A DNA stretch of 64,000 bases from Arctopsyche grandis (GCF_051622035.1 NC_135364.1:22533001-22597000); one strand, 5' to 3'; shown: positions 12,154-23,705, counted from the stretch's first letter. Program-made: numbers and translations. The notes: generated from the sequence alone by a model not told the origin.

Positions 12154-13928
12154 ATGCTAACTTCAGTGAGAAAATCTTTTTTACAAATTGTTAAACAAAC
12201 CAGGAGGTATGTGCTTTATATTTTTCAATTATTTCTTCACATACTTATAGACAGTAGCATATGCTTATTTATATCATGGAGTAAAACTTTAAATAAAAGT
12301 TTCCACAAATTGTGAAATCACTTCAAGTTCAATCAATCCATTCCAAATTTGATGACAACCATTTTTTATTTTATTTATCAACGAAATTTCAGGTTGTCCA
12401 CATTAAAATTTCAACCTCTGACACCAGATCGTTATGAAGAAGCTCTCGATCATCTAAGGACTACATCCTACATGGATGTTCCCCTTTATAGGGCTGCTGG
12501 TCTTGTGGGCACTGGACGGGCACCAGTCGAGCTCGATAATGTCTATTTGGAAAGCATGAAAGAGGGTGTATCAACGATTGTCTTGAAAGATAATAAAGTG
12601 AGGATTGCAATGTTTAAAAAAAATAACTATATGTTAATATTAATTAAGTTTTTGTGATTAATATAAGCCGTTGAATTTAGTTGGCTGGTGTGCTGATAAA
12701 TGGTATATTAGCTCCGAGTTCCATTCCTGGCGCTATAGAAAATATGAAAAAATCAACCAATGAAAAATATAAAAGAATGGATTTCATGTTTTTAGCCCTA
12801 CTCTTAGAGATGGATTTATTCAACAGGCAAATTTGTTTGAATTATTGATTAATGTTTTCCTTGTTTATGTTCCCTTGTTTATGATTGTCTGTATCTGTTT
12901 AGATTTGGTATCGATAGAGCTCTTGAATGCCGTCTACTGTCTACAACACGTGAATACAGAGGTTCTGGTTTGGGAAAAGTCCTCGTTGATAAGTTGACTC
13001 AAACAGCCAGAGACTTTGATTATCCGGTATATAATTTTATTTTATTTTTTTAAACACGGCCACACTTATTTACAATTACAATTTTGGATGAAAACGTTTC
13101 AGATCATAGTCGGAGAGGCCGTTAATGACTACTTATGGAGATTGCTCTCAGCTGAAGGTTGGATAATGATTAGAGAAATGCCTTATAGTGACTACATTGA
13201 TGAAGCTACTGGAAAACCTTTGTATAAAGTAGACCCTCCGCATCATATACTCGGTGTTTGCGCCAGAATAGTAGATAACAGGTACATAAAATAAAAACTT
13301 TATATCTACATAATATAATAATAATCAAAAAATATTCCAAGTAGCAATTTGTTTTGAGAAATATTGACATTTTCATCGAATTTGAATTCAACCATTCGAA
13401 AATTGATAACCTTTGCAAGATAGAAATAAAGCAAAACATTTTTTTTACAAACCAAAGTTTAATTTAAATGATAAAATGTACTACATATATATCTGAATAC
13501 TCCATCATTAAATGTATAAATAGTATTACGGCCTATAAATCAAATGAATTTTAAATATTAAATCTTATAAGAAGAAAGTTCGACGTAAAATAAATAAATC
13601 ATTAATGTAAGTATTGTAAATAAAACAGATGCACCAAATAGATTAATATGTAGAGCGAAAGTGCAAAAAAGGTTATCATACACAAGAAAGTTCATTACAC
13701 TAAACTTATCTGGACTAGAAAAATAAATTAATAAAATATTACAAAAAAACAAGTTGTAAATACTTTTTTCTTACAAAAACATTCGCTGAATTAGTAATTT
13801 GAATTCATTTACATTCCAGGTGTAAATCTAAAGATCCGCTGCCGCTGCCCAGTCCAAAAATTTACTATCCGAAAAAGATGGACACCGGCGATGAGGATGT
13901 TAAAAGGCAACGATTGGTTAGCAAATAA
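12154..13928 (+). CDS. GNAT-family N-acetyltransferase, insect arylalkylamine NAT-like
   Basis: Six exons: 12154-12206, 12393-12597, 12681-12826, 12903-13026, 13103-13281, 13820-13928. Phases agree at every junction and give 271 aa. The start is the ATG at 12154, since the second exon continues the same frame through ..QTRRLSTLKF. The first 20 residues (MLTSVRKSFLQIVKQTRR) are basic and free of acids, like a mitochondrial presequence. The acetyl-CoA site is RGSGLG at residues 154-159 in YRGSGLGKVLV, the GNAT motif A. Upstream lies a conserved-looking LFNRFGIDRALECRLLS strand. GNAT enzymes move acetyl from acetyl-CoA to an amine; the insect aaNAT-like group is the nearest fit, substrate unknown. 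Intron 3 uses a GC donor (CAG|GCAAAT). Exon sizes and fold suggest a functional gene. Confidence 0.85.
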
Positions 13929-14235
13929 TTTGTTAGTTTGTAGAAAATTTATTTTGTTATTTTGATATGTATTATATATGAGATTAATAATAAATAAATA
14001 GATATGACTTAAGTACATATGTCGGAAAACAGACTTTTCTTCGAAACACCATTATGTTATGTTATCTTTATTGTAACATTATAAATTAATTACATAATCC
14101 ATAATAAATAAATTATTTCTATAAAATAGGAGTCAGAATCACTAAAAATGATATATTCGTGATTCCAGAAAAATAGAAATAAAAATATTCAAGTTAACAA
14201 GACATCATACATATGTAGTTACAAATTATACTATT
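13929..14235. other. 3' flank of the acetyltransferase gene
   Basis: AT-rich. It contains AATAAATAAATAG at about 13987-13999, a likely polyadenylation signal region for the gene upstream. No other feature was seen. Confidence 0.4.
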
Positions 14236-14681
14236 AAGAGGGCTGGATACCAGCGCCTTGTCCATACAAACGTATTAGACTTCTCCCTTCCTCAATTATG
14301 GCACTAGAGAAATTATTTTTTAATATGCTATGGATATCCACCATTGAGTTGCATCTATCGTTTTATTTTTTTGATTAGTTATTTTTTATAGGAGCTAGAA
14401 GCCGCCAAACATCAATAAAATCACCTCTTTTTTACACCCACGAAAAGAGTCCAGCGTGCTTATTTAACGGTCGATTTAAAAAAAAATACGCACATAATTG
14501 CACAGAAAATATCTTTATCATACCGATGATGAAATTATTTTAAAAATTGGTCCAGTTTTGGAGGAGAAAATAGGAGAATACGAAACCTCGATTTTGTCAA
14601 TTTAAAATACGTTTTATCTGGTCGAAGCGCAACTGTTGCATTCACTCAATATATATATTGATATATATTGTCGCATTCACT

Positions 14682-14768
<87 letters not shown>

Positions 14769-14817
14769 AGGAAGGAACGGCAACAAAATTAAGGTTTCGG
14801 GTGTACATCCCTCTTAA
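14236..14817 (-). mobile_element. TTAA-type MITE with internal (TA)n
   Basis: It is bounded by TTAA on both sides, with ends TTAAGAGGGCTGGATACC and GTGTACATCCCTCTTAA, inverted with respect to each other. The interior matches the copy at 54058-54572 in reverse orientation. A TTAA target site is the hallmark of piggyBac-like transposition; no transposase is present. The internal motif ATATATATTGAGTGAATGCGACA seen in the other copy has here grown into a (TA)n tract. Confidence 0.7.
14684..14765. repeat. (TA)n microsatellite inside the MITE
   Basis: About 40 TA units, arising within the ATATATAT motif of the TTAA-type MITE. Confidence 0.95.
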
Positions 14818-15048
14818 GAGGGCTGGATACCAGCGCCTTGTCCATACAAACGTATTACACTTCTCCCTTCCTCAATTATGGCACTAGAGAAATTATTTTT
14901 TTATATGCTATGGATATCCACCATTGGCATGCATATGTGCTTTTATTTTTTTGATTAGTTATTTTTTATAGGAGCTAGGAGCCGCCAAACATCTATAAAA
15001 TCGCCTCTTTTTTACACCCACGAAAAGAGTCCAGCGTGCTTATTTAAC
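14812..15048 (-). mobile_element. Second TTAA-type MITE, truncated, head-to-tail with the first
   Basis: It starts at the TTAA shared with the preceding copy and repeats its first 230 bp (AGAGGGCTGGATACCAGCG through AGTCCAGCGTGCTTATTTAACG). It then breaks off into unrelated TCCCGG-rich sequence. Confidence 0.65.
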
Positions 15049-15135
15049 GATCCCGGTTTCGCGCTTCTGATCCCGGCGTCCCGAAAGGATCTTTCGGGAC
15101 AGTCAAATGTCCCGGTTTCAGATAACTGCTTATTG
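15049..15135. repeat. TCCCGG-rich repeat fragment
   Basis: It contains TCCCGGCGTCCCGAAAGGATC and GACAGTCAAATGTCCCGG. It resembles 36985-37045 and the short piece at 23475-23510. It is probably a decayed DNA-transposon fragment. Confidence 0.4.
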
Positions 15136-15488
15136 ACCTCTCATTGTTAAGAAATATCGACCCCCCGCAGTTACGAAACTACAAAAAAAATGCATGAATC
15201 TCAATCTCTCGTGGATCCACATCCATGGCTAAAAAAGCGTGATTGAAAACATCAAGGTTTTTCTCAATCTTCTTTGCCACTACATATACATATAATTAAT
15301 TTCATCTAATATTAAAATAATAATAACTAACTAAACTGGAAAAAAAGAAAGGAAATACTACATGTAGTTTATAAAAGGAAAGATCTTAAATGTAATTTGT
15401 TAAGTTTACGCTTTTTACAAGGTTTTTTTTATCATTCTTGTTATATCTGTGCCTGTGTACCTTCTTTAATTCTTGTTTTATTTTATAC

Positions 15489-15720
15489 TAGTGGTTTTAC
15501 CCGGCTTCGCTCAGTTTTTGTAATATAAACCGCTTAAATAAATGGCTAAATCTAATAGTAAATATTCATTTGTTTTTTTTTATTAAATTTATTTGAATCG
15601 AAAAAAAATAATATTCAACGATATCAATATCGTCGGCATAGAAAATTTGATTTGTTTGATGACGTCACGGATTCTACGACCCAAAACTTACAAAGTCTCT
15701 TTCAAAATTATATACTAGAT
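15489..15720 (-). mobile_element. Helitron-like terminal repeat
   Basis: Read on the minus strand it ends in GAGCGAAGCCGGGTAAAACCACTAGT: a GC-rich short hairpin, a 9-10 bp spacer, and CTAG followed by T, the end structure typical of Helitrons. Other copies lie at 23820-23988 (+), 47950-48130 (+) and 63012-63080 (-). All are short and non-coding. Confidence 0.45.
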
Positions 15721-15739
15721 TTATTTAATAATCATAAGC

Positions 15740-15835
15740 AGTTCGATCACGTGCTAATCTTTCATACTGCTGATCAGACTTGGATATTTGTGACTCCAAG
15801 TCGATCGTTTCTTATCAGCACGGCCACGTTTACCA
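15740..15835 (+). mobile_element. SINE fragment
   Basis: The block ACTGCTGATCAGACTTGGATATTTGTGACTCCAAGTCGATCGTTTC matches the SINE at 25195-25240 almost exactly. The 3' part is missing. Confidence 0.5.
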
Positions 15836-15839
15836 TGTG

Positions 15840-16400
15840 TAAAAATGTGTGCAACGCACACAGGCGCCCGTATTATAAAGGCGGCCGAAATAAACAAGAG
15901 TCCAAAAAAGTATGTTCCTTAAAAAATACGAAACAAGACATCATACTTTTTAAAATGCATTTAGATTGTCTTGTTGCATACTTTTGGATTGCTGTTTCAA
16001 GTTATGGACAACTTGTAACATACCTGAACTATAATTCGGGGAAATAGCGGGAGAGCAGGTATAGCTCTGGTCCGCATAGAGATAGGTATTTTATGTTCTA
16101 TTATCTTTGTGACTACCAGATGTATTTCTTCAAAGATGTTAAGTATTGGTTGGTCATCGAAAGAAAAATTTCCTAGATGTGGGCTTCGGGGTAAAAACAC
16201 TATATTTTCATGAATGAACTTGAAAACGTCCAGTCTCTCTTGTCATCTGGTTCTGTTCAGAACGAAACGTTTTGTATTTATGGTTAATTTTTATTGTGAT
16301 TAAAATTTTCAACACTATACCCTGAATTGATATGGTTTATTAATGCTGGTAAAATTAAAGAGCGGCCGATAAATCCTCCTCCTTCAAATTGGCAAAAATC
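15840..16400 (+). repeat. Intact copy of the repeat split at 5545-7440
   Basis: It begins GTGTGCAACGCACACAGG and runs without interruption to AAGAGCGGCCGAT. It gives the empty-site reference for the insertion in the first copy. Confidence 0.6.
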
Positions 16401-16514
16401 ATTCTACCCGCTGCCACATTTTTCTGATTTTGATTTATGTAAAATATGTAAAAATGTATGTACAAGTCTAAATCCATATATGTATATCTCTATGAATATT
16501 CATTAATTAATTAA

Positions 16515-16725
16515 TTGTTAATTTCGAATCCGGATCCGGAAATGAAAAAGTAATCGGCAAGCAAAACTGAAAAAGTAATTCAGAACTGAAAAACTGAAAC
16601 TGAAAAAGGAATCAGGATCCGGAACTGAAAATGTAATCGGGATCCGGTACTGGAACTGAAAAAGGAATCGAAACCAAAATCGAAATCAAATATCCAAATC
16701 AAAATCGAAATCGATTATTATATAA
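16515..16725. repeat. Degenerate minisatellite
   Basis: Repeated variants of GATCCGGAACTGAAAAAGGAATC with an irregular 20-30 bp period, fading into GAAATCAAAATC repeats. Related sequence lies at 63075-63095 and 63890-63920. Confidence 0.55.
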
Positions 16726-16798
16726 TAATACATCCTGGCATACAAAAAAATTGTTTTTTTGAAACCTCCATACTGGTTGACTCGTCCGCAAAAACGGT

Positions 16799-17490
16799 TG
16801 TGGGAATCTCGTCACATTCACCAAGCGGAACGATGCCAAAATCCTTCGAGAATATTCCGCAACAACAAACTAAATGCTCGTACGACCACTTCCATCAAGC
16901 ATTCCAGAAAATTCGACGCCTCGACGAAAACAAAATTCCTCTCGTACGCGTCAATAACCACTTCCACCAAGCATTCCAGAAACCATATAAAAGGAGGTAC
17001 AACCCAAACAAGACCAGTCAACATCCAGCTCCTGACCAGCCACCACTTCACTACGCGGACTTGGAAGAACAACCAGCCAGCAACACACTGCCGTATCCAG
17101 AGACTTGCTGAACATAGCCGAACGCCGAGCCAGCGACACTCTACCATATCCAGCGACTTGCCGAACATAGCCGAACGCCGAGCCAGCGACACTCTACCAT
17201 ATCCAGCGACTTGCCGAACATAGCCGAACAACGAGCCAGCAACACACTGCCGTATCCAGAGACTTGCTGAACATAGCTGAATGCCGAGCCAGCGACACTC
17301 TACCATATCCAGAGACCGCTGAACGACAAACTTTTGCCAACAATTAATCATACTTGTGTATACGTGTTACTACCAAATAAATACCATATTGAACATAGCT
17401 GTATTTAATATCGAACACAGACGAACCTGTCTATAATACATGGCGGACTGGTGGTGAAGAAGACCTTCACAACAAGACTAGATCCCCATA
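16799..17490 (+). repeat. 5' LTR of the Gypsy element
   Basis: It contains four to five imperfect units of about 50 bp at 17095-17320 (GAACGCCGAGCCAGCGACAC type), so the LTR carries its own internal tandem array. Sequence typical of a primer-binding site, CTGGTGACCCCCGAC, follows at 17492. Confidence 0.9.
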
Positions 17491-17524
17491 ACTGGTGACC
17501 CCCGACTAAGAGCCACGCAGCCTT

Positions 17525-17770
17525 CAAAGCAGCCTACATAGCAGCCCACATCGCAGCCTACATAGCAGCCCACATCGCAGCCTACATAGCAGCCCACATC
17601 GCAGCCTACATAGCAGCCCACATCGCAGCCTACATAGCAGCCCACATCGCAGCCTACATAGCAGCCCACATCGCAGCCTACATAGCAGCCCACATCGCAG
17701 CCTACATAGCAGCCCACATCGCAGCCTACATAGCAGCCCACATCGCAGCCTACAAAGCAGCCCACATAGC
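17525..17770 (+). repeat. 24-bp tandem array in the Gypsy leader
   Basis: About ten copies of GCAGCCCACATCGCAGCCTA-CATA lie between the 5' LTR and gag. In the gag frame the unit reads AAHIAAYI and the frame is open from 17499 into gag. No ATG occurs within the array; the first is at 17793. Confidence 0.9.
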
Positions 17771-17792
17771 AAACTACACAACTGCTAACATC

Positions 17793-18749
17793 ATGTCTGT
17801 AAACGGAGACGACATCCCAGCAGCCCAGAACGAAAATCAACAAGAGCAACCACAACCCTTGGAAGCAGCCCGCATCGCACTACGTCTACCAGCAGTATTC
17901 AAGGAGAACATCTCGCTATGGATCGGCATAGCGGAAGCACACTTCGACAGCGCAAATATAACAAGGGACTGTACGAAATACGGTTGCCTTGTCACCGCCT
18001 TGGACTACGACACCCTCTCATTCGTCAGTGACATAGTGACGGGACCCAATGCAGCGAACAAATATCAAAAATTAAAGGAGGCACTACTAGAAAGACTGGG
18101 AGACTCATTGGAGCGCCGCACAGCACGACTTCTCACGGGTTTCGAACTAGGCGACAAAAAACCATCACACTTGCTACGACAGATGCAGGAGCTGGCCGGC
18201 CCGCAGCAAAAAGACTCACAAATAGTGAAGACATTATGGACACAACGACTTCCAAAACACGCCCAGGCCATCCTAAAATCAATACCAGACCCAACCTTGC
18301 AACAACTCGCCCTCACCGCAGATCAACTGATGGAAGTTTACCACAACATAGAAGTGAACTCAGTAAACCAGCAGACGCTCCCACACCCAAAAACAACACC
18401 AGATCCTCTACTGCTCGAGATGACTAATCATGTCAAATCACAACAGCGCCTCCTAATCGACCTGGCCAGAGAGGTTCATCAACTCAAACTCAGAAACCCC
18501 AGCCAACAGCAAAACCCGACCTACAACCGAAGCCGAAGCCAAAACCGGACTATGAACAACCACACAGAAAGCCGCTCACGCACCAGAGGTCAATCTACAA
18601 CAAAAGGAGAACTTTGTTATTTCCACCACAAATTCGGAAACCTCGCACAAAAATGCCAAGCACCCTGCAAATACCAATACAAGGAAAACGAAAACGGCGA
18701 CTCTCAGAAACGGCAAACAGAGCGCCCGGTACCCAAAAATGCCGACTAA
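17793..18749 (+). CDS. Gag-like protein of the Gypsy element
   Basis: A 318-residue frame starting [12 protein letters not shown]. The N-terminal half has the LRLPAVF-W-AE-F capsid-like pattern common in arthropod Gypsy gag proteins. The C-terminal part is basic and Gln/Asn/Ser-rich, with a Cys/His cluster [18 protein letters not shown] that fits a variant nucleic-acid-binding knuckle. It overlaps the pol frame, which lies in the -1 frame relative to gag, as usual for the family. Confidence 0.85.
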   Translation: MSVNGDDIPAAQNENQQEQPQPLEAARIALRLPAVFKENISLWIGIAEAHFDSANITRDCTKYGCLVTALDYDTLSFVSDIVTGPNAANKYQKLKEALLERLGDSLERRTARLLTGFELGDKKPSHLLRQMQELAGPQQKDSQIVKTLWTQRLPKHAQAILKSIPDPTLQQLALTADQLMEVYHNIEVNSVNQQTLPHPKTTPDPLLLEMTNHVKSQQRLLIDLAREVHQLKLRNPSQQQNPTYNRSRSQNRTMNNHTESRSRTRGQSTTKGELCYFHHKFGNLAQKCQAPCKYQYKENENGDSQKRQTERPVPKNAD

Positions 18750-21700
18750 TAATCTGGGACCAATCAACAGACCAGAATTACTTAATCGACACTGGTTCAG
18801 ACATATCCGCATTACCACCAAACAGCAAGAAATCCAACAAACCTAACAAATCCAACAACACCAGCACTCAGCTACACGCCGCTAATGGGACCATAATAAA
18901 AACCTACGGTTCAAAAGCAGTAAAACTCGACCTCGGACTACGTAGGAACTTCAACTGGGAGTTCATCATAGCCGATGTCAACCGTGCCATCCTCGGAGCC
19001 GACTTTCTGAGCCACCACAACCTACTTGTCGACCTCAACAAAAAATGTCTCATCGATGGTGTAACAGGACTAACCACAAAGGGACACACCATGACTATAC
19101 CTTCACTTGGACTCTCAACAATAGCCAGCACCGACGAATACCATCATATTCTCACTCAATTTCCATCCGTGACAACACCACAGCTGGAAAGAAAAACAGC
19201 AGCGCACAAAACTCAACACATCATAGAAACATCAGGACGACCAGTGTATTCCAAACCACGAAGACTAGCACCAGCCGCCCTAGAAATCGCAAAAAAAGAA
19301 TTTAAAAGCCTGACAGAGAGCGGAATTTGCAGACCATCAAAGAGCAACTGGGCCAGCCCACTCCACATGGTCCGCAAACCCAATGGTGATTGGTGCCCAT
19401 GTGGCGACTACAGACGTCTGAACGCACAGACAACACCTGACCGATACCCCATTCCGCAAATTCAAGACTTCGCACACAAACTACAAGACGCAAAAATCTT
19501 CAGCACGATAGACTTAATAAAAGCTTATCACCAGATCCCTGTAACACCAGAAGACATACCGAAGACGGCCATCATCACCCCTTTCGGACTTTTCGAGTTT
19601 ACCGCCATGCAATTTGGCCTCTGCAACGCAGCTCAATCCTTCCAGAGATTCATGCACGAAGTCGTGGGAGAACTGGAGTTCTGTTTCGCTTATATCGACG
19701 ATATCCTGGTGGCATCAGCCAACAAGGAAGAACACGAGAGGCACATCACAATCATCATGCACCGCCTCAAACACTACGGTTTGGTAATCAACGTTGAAAA
19801 GTGCAAGTTTGGAAAATCGGAAGTATCCTTCTTAGGGTACTTAATTACTTCCAACGGCGTTAAACCACTTCCAGAGAAAGTACAGACCATAGCGACATTC
19901 AAAACACCGGAAACTTATAAATCACTCCGACGATTCCTCGGAATGATAAACTTTTACCGCCGATTCATCCCACACGCCATCAATTCACAACAAGCCTTGT
20001 TCGACGCAACCGCGGGACACAAGAAAAACGACAAAAGCCCCCTCGTATGGACAACTACAATGACGGAAGCCTTCAACAAGTGTAAAACCGACCTAAGCAA
20101 CGCAACAATGCTAGTACACCCCAAAGAGTCAGCAATACTATCCTTAATGGTCGACGCATCAGACAGCGCCATGGGAGCAGTCATCCAACAAGCAAACAAC
20201 AACGAAAACCAACCACTGGCATTCTTTTCAAGGAAGTTCAACACAGCTCAAAAAAACTACAGCACTTACGATCGAGAACTAACTGCAATCTACGAATCAG
20301 TACGATATTTCCGACACTGGCTAGAAGGACGACAATTCCAAATACTAACTGATCACAAACCTTTAACATCAGCCTTCACGAAACAAACAGAACCAGCATC
20401 ACCAAGACGTCAACGCCAGCTAGACTACATAGCCCAATTCACAACAGACATAGAACACATCAAAGGTGATGACAACGTAGTAGCAGACACCTTGTCGAGA
20501 ATCGAAGCCATAACAATACCCCCAAACTTGGACATAGAGAAAATCATAGCTGAGCAACAAACCGACGAAGAACTTTCAGAACTACGAAATTCAGACACGG
20601 GACTAGAACTACGCCACCTACGATTGACAAACATAGAACAACCAATTTGGTGCGACATATCTACTGGCAATATAAGACCATACATACCCGCATCATGCAG
20701 AAAGTCAATCATAACAAGCTTCCACGACCAAGCACACATAGGACCAAAACCAACACAACGAGCTATACAAACCCGCTTCGTTTGGACTAACATGAAAAAA
20801 GAAATACGAGACTACGTACGCACATGCATTCCATGCCAAAAAACCAAGATCTCTCGACACACGAGAAGCCCCACCCAAACAATATCGGTTCCAGACACTA
20901 GATTCAACCACATACATATAGACCTCATCGGACCACTACCCCCTTCAAGAGAATATATGTATTGCGTAACAATCATAGATCGTTTCACCAGATGGCCAGA
21001 AGCAATCCCCATCAAAGACATCACTGCAGAAACAGTTGCGAAAGCACTCCTGGAAAACTGGATTACTAGATTTGGCGTTCCAGCCACCATCACAACGGAC
21101 CAAGGACGCCAATTTGAATCACATTTATTTTCACAACTAATGAAAATCATGGGAATCAAACGTCAGAGAACAACAGCGTACCACCCTCAATCAAACGGAA
21201 TAATAGAACGATGGCACAGAACACTAAAAGCATCCATCAAAGCCTGCAATACAGACAAATGGACAGACGTTTTGCCCATGATACTACTGGGACTACGATC
21301 AGCAGTCAGAGAAGACATTGGCTATTCTCCTGCACAACTGACATACGGCACAACACTTCGTCTACCAGCAGACCTATTTTTAAATACACCACCCATAGAC
21401 GCATCAACATTTGCCGGAAAACTACAAAGAACCATGCAACAGATAAGACCCACGATACAACACCATGGGCAACACAAAACTTTCGTCAACAAACACCTCC
21501 ACGACTGCAAATACATATTCTTGAGGACAGACTCAGTACGAGCACCACTACAACCACCATATGAAGGACCATACAAAGTTTTACGACGAAACAATAAGAA
21601 CATGTGGTTAGACATAGCCGGTTCAGAAAAAGCGGTATCAATAGACAGAGTTAAGCCCGCATTTCTACAGAACCCGGACACACCACCTACATCACAAGAA

Positions 21701-21814
21701 CAGCCACAGCCAACTTCGCAAGAACAACCACAACCAGCACCAAATGAGACTCCACCAGAAACAACCACCAGGGCTGGTAGAAAAATAAGATGGCCAGACA
21801 GACTAGACTTGTGA
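18614..21814 (+). CDS. Pol polyprotein of the Gypsy element
   Basis: An open frame of 1066 codons, read from gag by the frameshifting this family commonly uses. In order: aspartic protease ([13 protein letters not shown]), reverse transcriptase with [11 protein letters not shown], RNase H ([21 protein letters not shown]), integrase zinc region (H-H ... CIPC), integrase core ([33 protein letters not shown]). This domain order defines the Gypsy/Metaviridae group. The frame ends just before the 3' LTR. Confidence 0.9.
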   Translation: MLFPPQIRKPRTKMPSTLQIPIQGKRKRRLSETANRAPGTQKCRLIIWDQSTDQNYLIDTGSDISALPPNSKKSNKPNKSNNTSTQLHAANGTIIKTYGSKAVKLDLGLRRNFNWEFIIADVNRAILGADFLSHHNLLVDLNKKCLIDGVTGLTTKGHTMTIPSLGLSTIASTDEYHHILTQFPSVTTPQLERKTAAHKTQHIIETSGRPVYSKPRRLAPAALEIAKKEFKSLTESGICRPSKSNWASPLHMVRKPNGDWCPCGDYRRLNAQTTPDRYPIPQIQDFAHKLQDAKIFSTIDLIKAYHQIPVTPEDIPKTAIITPFGLFEFTAMQFGLCNAAQSFQRFMHEVVGELEFCFAYIDDILVASANKEEHERHITIIMHRLKHYGLVINVEKCKFGKSEVSFLGYLITSNGVKPLPEKVQTIATFKTPETYKSLRRFLGMINFYRRFIPHAINSQQALFDATAGHKKNDKSPLVWTTTMTEAFNKCKTDLSNATMLVHPKESAILSLMVDASDSAMGAVIQQANNNENQPLAFFSRKFNTAQKNYSTYDRELTAIYESVRYFRHWLEGRQFQILTDHKPLTSAFTKQTEPASPRRQRQLDYIAQFTTDIEHIKGDDNVVADTLSRIEAITIPPNLDIEKIIAEQQTDEELSELRNSDTGLELRHLRLTNIEQPIWCDISTGNIRPYIPASCRKSIITSFHDQAHIGPKPTQRAIQTRFVWTNMKKEIRDYVRTCIPCQKTKISRHTRSPTQTISVPDTRFNHIHIDLIGPLPPSREYMYCVTIIDRFTRWPEAIPIKDITAETVAKALLENWITRFGVPATITTDQGRQFESHLFSQLMKIMGIKRQRTTAYHPQSNGIIERWHRTLKASIKACNTDKWTDVLPMILLGLRSAVREDIGYSPAQLTYGTTLRLPADLFLNTPPIDASTFAGKLQRTMQQIRPTIQHHGQHKTFVNKHLHDCKYIFLRTDSVRAPLQPPYEGPYKVLRRNNKNMWLDIAGSEKAVSIDRVKPAFLQNPDTPPTSQEQPQPTSQEQPQPAPNETPPETTTRAGRKIRWPDRLDL

Positions 21815-21869
21815 ACATATCAAGATACCCACAAATCCACACACATCGCTAACGCTCACCAGAGAGCCA

Positions 21870-22561
21870 TGTGGGAATCTCGTCACATTCACCAAGCGGA
21901 ACGATGCCAAAATCCTTCGAGAATATTCCGCAACAACAAACTAAATGCTCGTACGACCACTTCCATCAAGCATTCCAGAAAATTCGACGCCTCGACGAAA
22001 ACAAAATTCCTCTCGTACGCGTCAATAACCACTTCCACCAAGCATTCCAGAAACCATATAAAAGGAGGTACAACCCAAACAAGACCAGTCAACATCCAGC
22101 TCCTGACCAGCCACCACTTCACTACGCGGACTTGGAAGAACAACCAGCCAGCAACACACTGCCGTATCCAGAGACTTGCTGAACATAGCCGAACGCCGAG
22201 CCAGCGACACTCTACCATATCCAGCGACTTGCCGAACATAGCCGAACGCCGAGCCAGCGACACTCTACCATATCCAGCGACTTGCCGAACATAGCCGAAC
22301 AACGAGCCAGCAACACACTGCCGTATCCAGAGACTTGCTGAACATAGCTGAATGCCGAGCCAGCGACACTCTACCATATCCAGAGACCGCTGAACGACAA
22401 ACTTTTGCCAACAATTAATCATACTTGTGTATACGTGTTACTACCAAATAAATACCATATTGAACATAGCTGTATTTAATATCGAACACAGACGAACCTG
22501 TCTATAATACATGGCGGACTGGTGGTGAAGAAGACCTTCACAACAAGACTAGATCCCCATA
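21870..22561 (+). repeat. 3' LTR of the Gypsy element
   Basis: Offset by 5071 bp from the 5' LTR and matching it as far as I can compare by eye. Confidence 0.9.
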
Positions 22562-22812
22562 CGGTAAACGGTTACTTCTCAAATATGAATCGCTAACAGG
22601 ATAACTGCTCGCACGAAAATCGCTCGCGCGGATCTCCTATCGCACGCAAATTAGTCGTACAGGAAAATTGCCATACAGAAAACTGCCCAAACATTGCACA
22701 GAATATGCTTTTTTTTACAAGATTTTTATTATTTGACCAATATTTGGCCAGTTCATGCGAGCGGTTATCCTGTTAGCGATTCTCATTTGAGAAGTAATTA
22801 TCGAACCGCACA
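22562..22812. mobile_element. MITE with long inverted ends
   Basis: The left end ACTTCTCAAATATGAATCGC-TAACAGGATAACTGCTCGC is inverted at the right as GCGAGCGGTTATCCTGTTAG-CGATTCTCATTTGAGAAGT. A partial relative lies at 62640-62790 (GGATAACCGC, GAAAATTGCTCGCGCGGATC). The Gypsy element sits at its left edge. Confidence 0.6.
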
Positions 22813-22904
22813 AACATACACACGTATTACATACATCGCCTCTCTTTTTTTATATATATTATTTTCATTGGATTTTAATAAACATTAATTGCATTTTGTT
22901 TTAT

Positions 22905-23158
22905 CACAAGTCCTGAATCCATCCTTGCTAGGAAGACGCATTGGGGTCTACCTTTTTTTTTTTTTGCAATCGACCAGTCGGTCATAAGCAGATTTTATAA
23001 CAATTTAATTTATCAGAAGATTTGGCAATTCATTAATTGCCAACTTTTTATCCATTACTCGAGCACTCTGCGGCGCCTTAGTCTAGTGTCTTTTGCACTA
23101 GACTTTATAAGAGCTTTTGCTTTTTATTTTTTTTTTTATTAAGGGGTCTACCTGTTAT

Positions 23159-23220
<62 letters not shown>

Positions 23221-23330
23221 TTCATTTAATTTTGATTACATCATGAATTATAACATTAATTGCATTTTTTATCGCCCCCCCTGAGTCCGTCCTTGCTAGG
23301 AAGACGCATTGAGATATACCTGTTAGGCTT
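22905..23330 (+). mobile_element. SINE 3'-end fragments
   Basis: Two copies of the 3' block CCTTGCTAGGAAGACGCATTG occur (22923-22943 and 23291-23311), each leading to a CTACC/ATACCTGT ending. An AT-rich tract with (TA)n at 23164-23216 lies between them. Confidence 0.5.
23164..23216. repeat. (TA)n microsatellite
   Basis: About 26 TA units. Confidence 0.9.
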
Positions 23331-23705
23331 TCTGGTATATATCTATTTAAATAAAATAATACTTAATGGCCACAGCGCCCAAATCTTTTGTAAAATGGAA
23401 AAAAGATTCATACAAGCAAATGAACAAATACAATTTCGGATGGTGGGGTGGGGGGGGGGGGAGGTACAATTAAAATGTCCCGGTTTGGATATCAATAAAT
23501 CTGGCAGCCCTATATTAGAAGTACATTTTGGGTGAATTTAATTTCATAAAAAATGAAATCGAATGTATTTTATTGTGAAATTACTATGGTCGTAAATGTG
23601 TTGACTTGAACCGTCCGTCAAACTTCACTGGGGAGTTGAGGTTAGGTCGGGGAGTAAATTCCTCCAGATATTTTTTCTGGAGAATTTAGACTCTAGGATT
23701 CCGCC

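Larger units (their letters stand above)
16799..22561 (+). mobile_element. Gypsy-type LTR retrotransposon, looks whole
   Basis: Two LTRs of 692 bp (16799-17490 and 21870-22561) start with TGTGGGAATC and end with CCCCATA. They match along their length as far as I compared them by eye. The insertion is flanked by the 4-bp duplication CGGT (16795-16798, 22562-22565). Gag and pol reading frames lie between, with no envelope frame. The identical LTRs imply a very recent insertion. Protein order protease-RT-RNase H-integrase places it in the Gypsy (Metaviridae) group. Related LTR fossils at 61.3-62.3 and 63.1-63.9 kb show that the family is also older in this genome. Confidence 0.9.

Noticed and set aside
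16818-17351. 177-codon minus-strand frame, repeated at 21889-22422
   Set aside because: It lies within the LTRs and arises from their internal repeats; no protein features.
17478-17855. Minus-strand 125-codon frame rich in CDVGCYVG
   Set aside because: It is the complement of the 24-bp tandem array in the Gypsy leader, not a gene.
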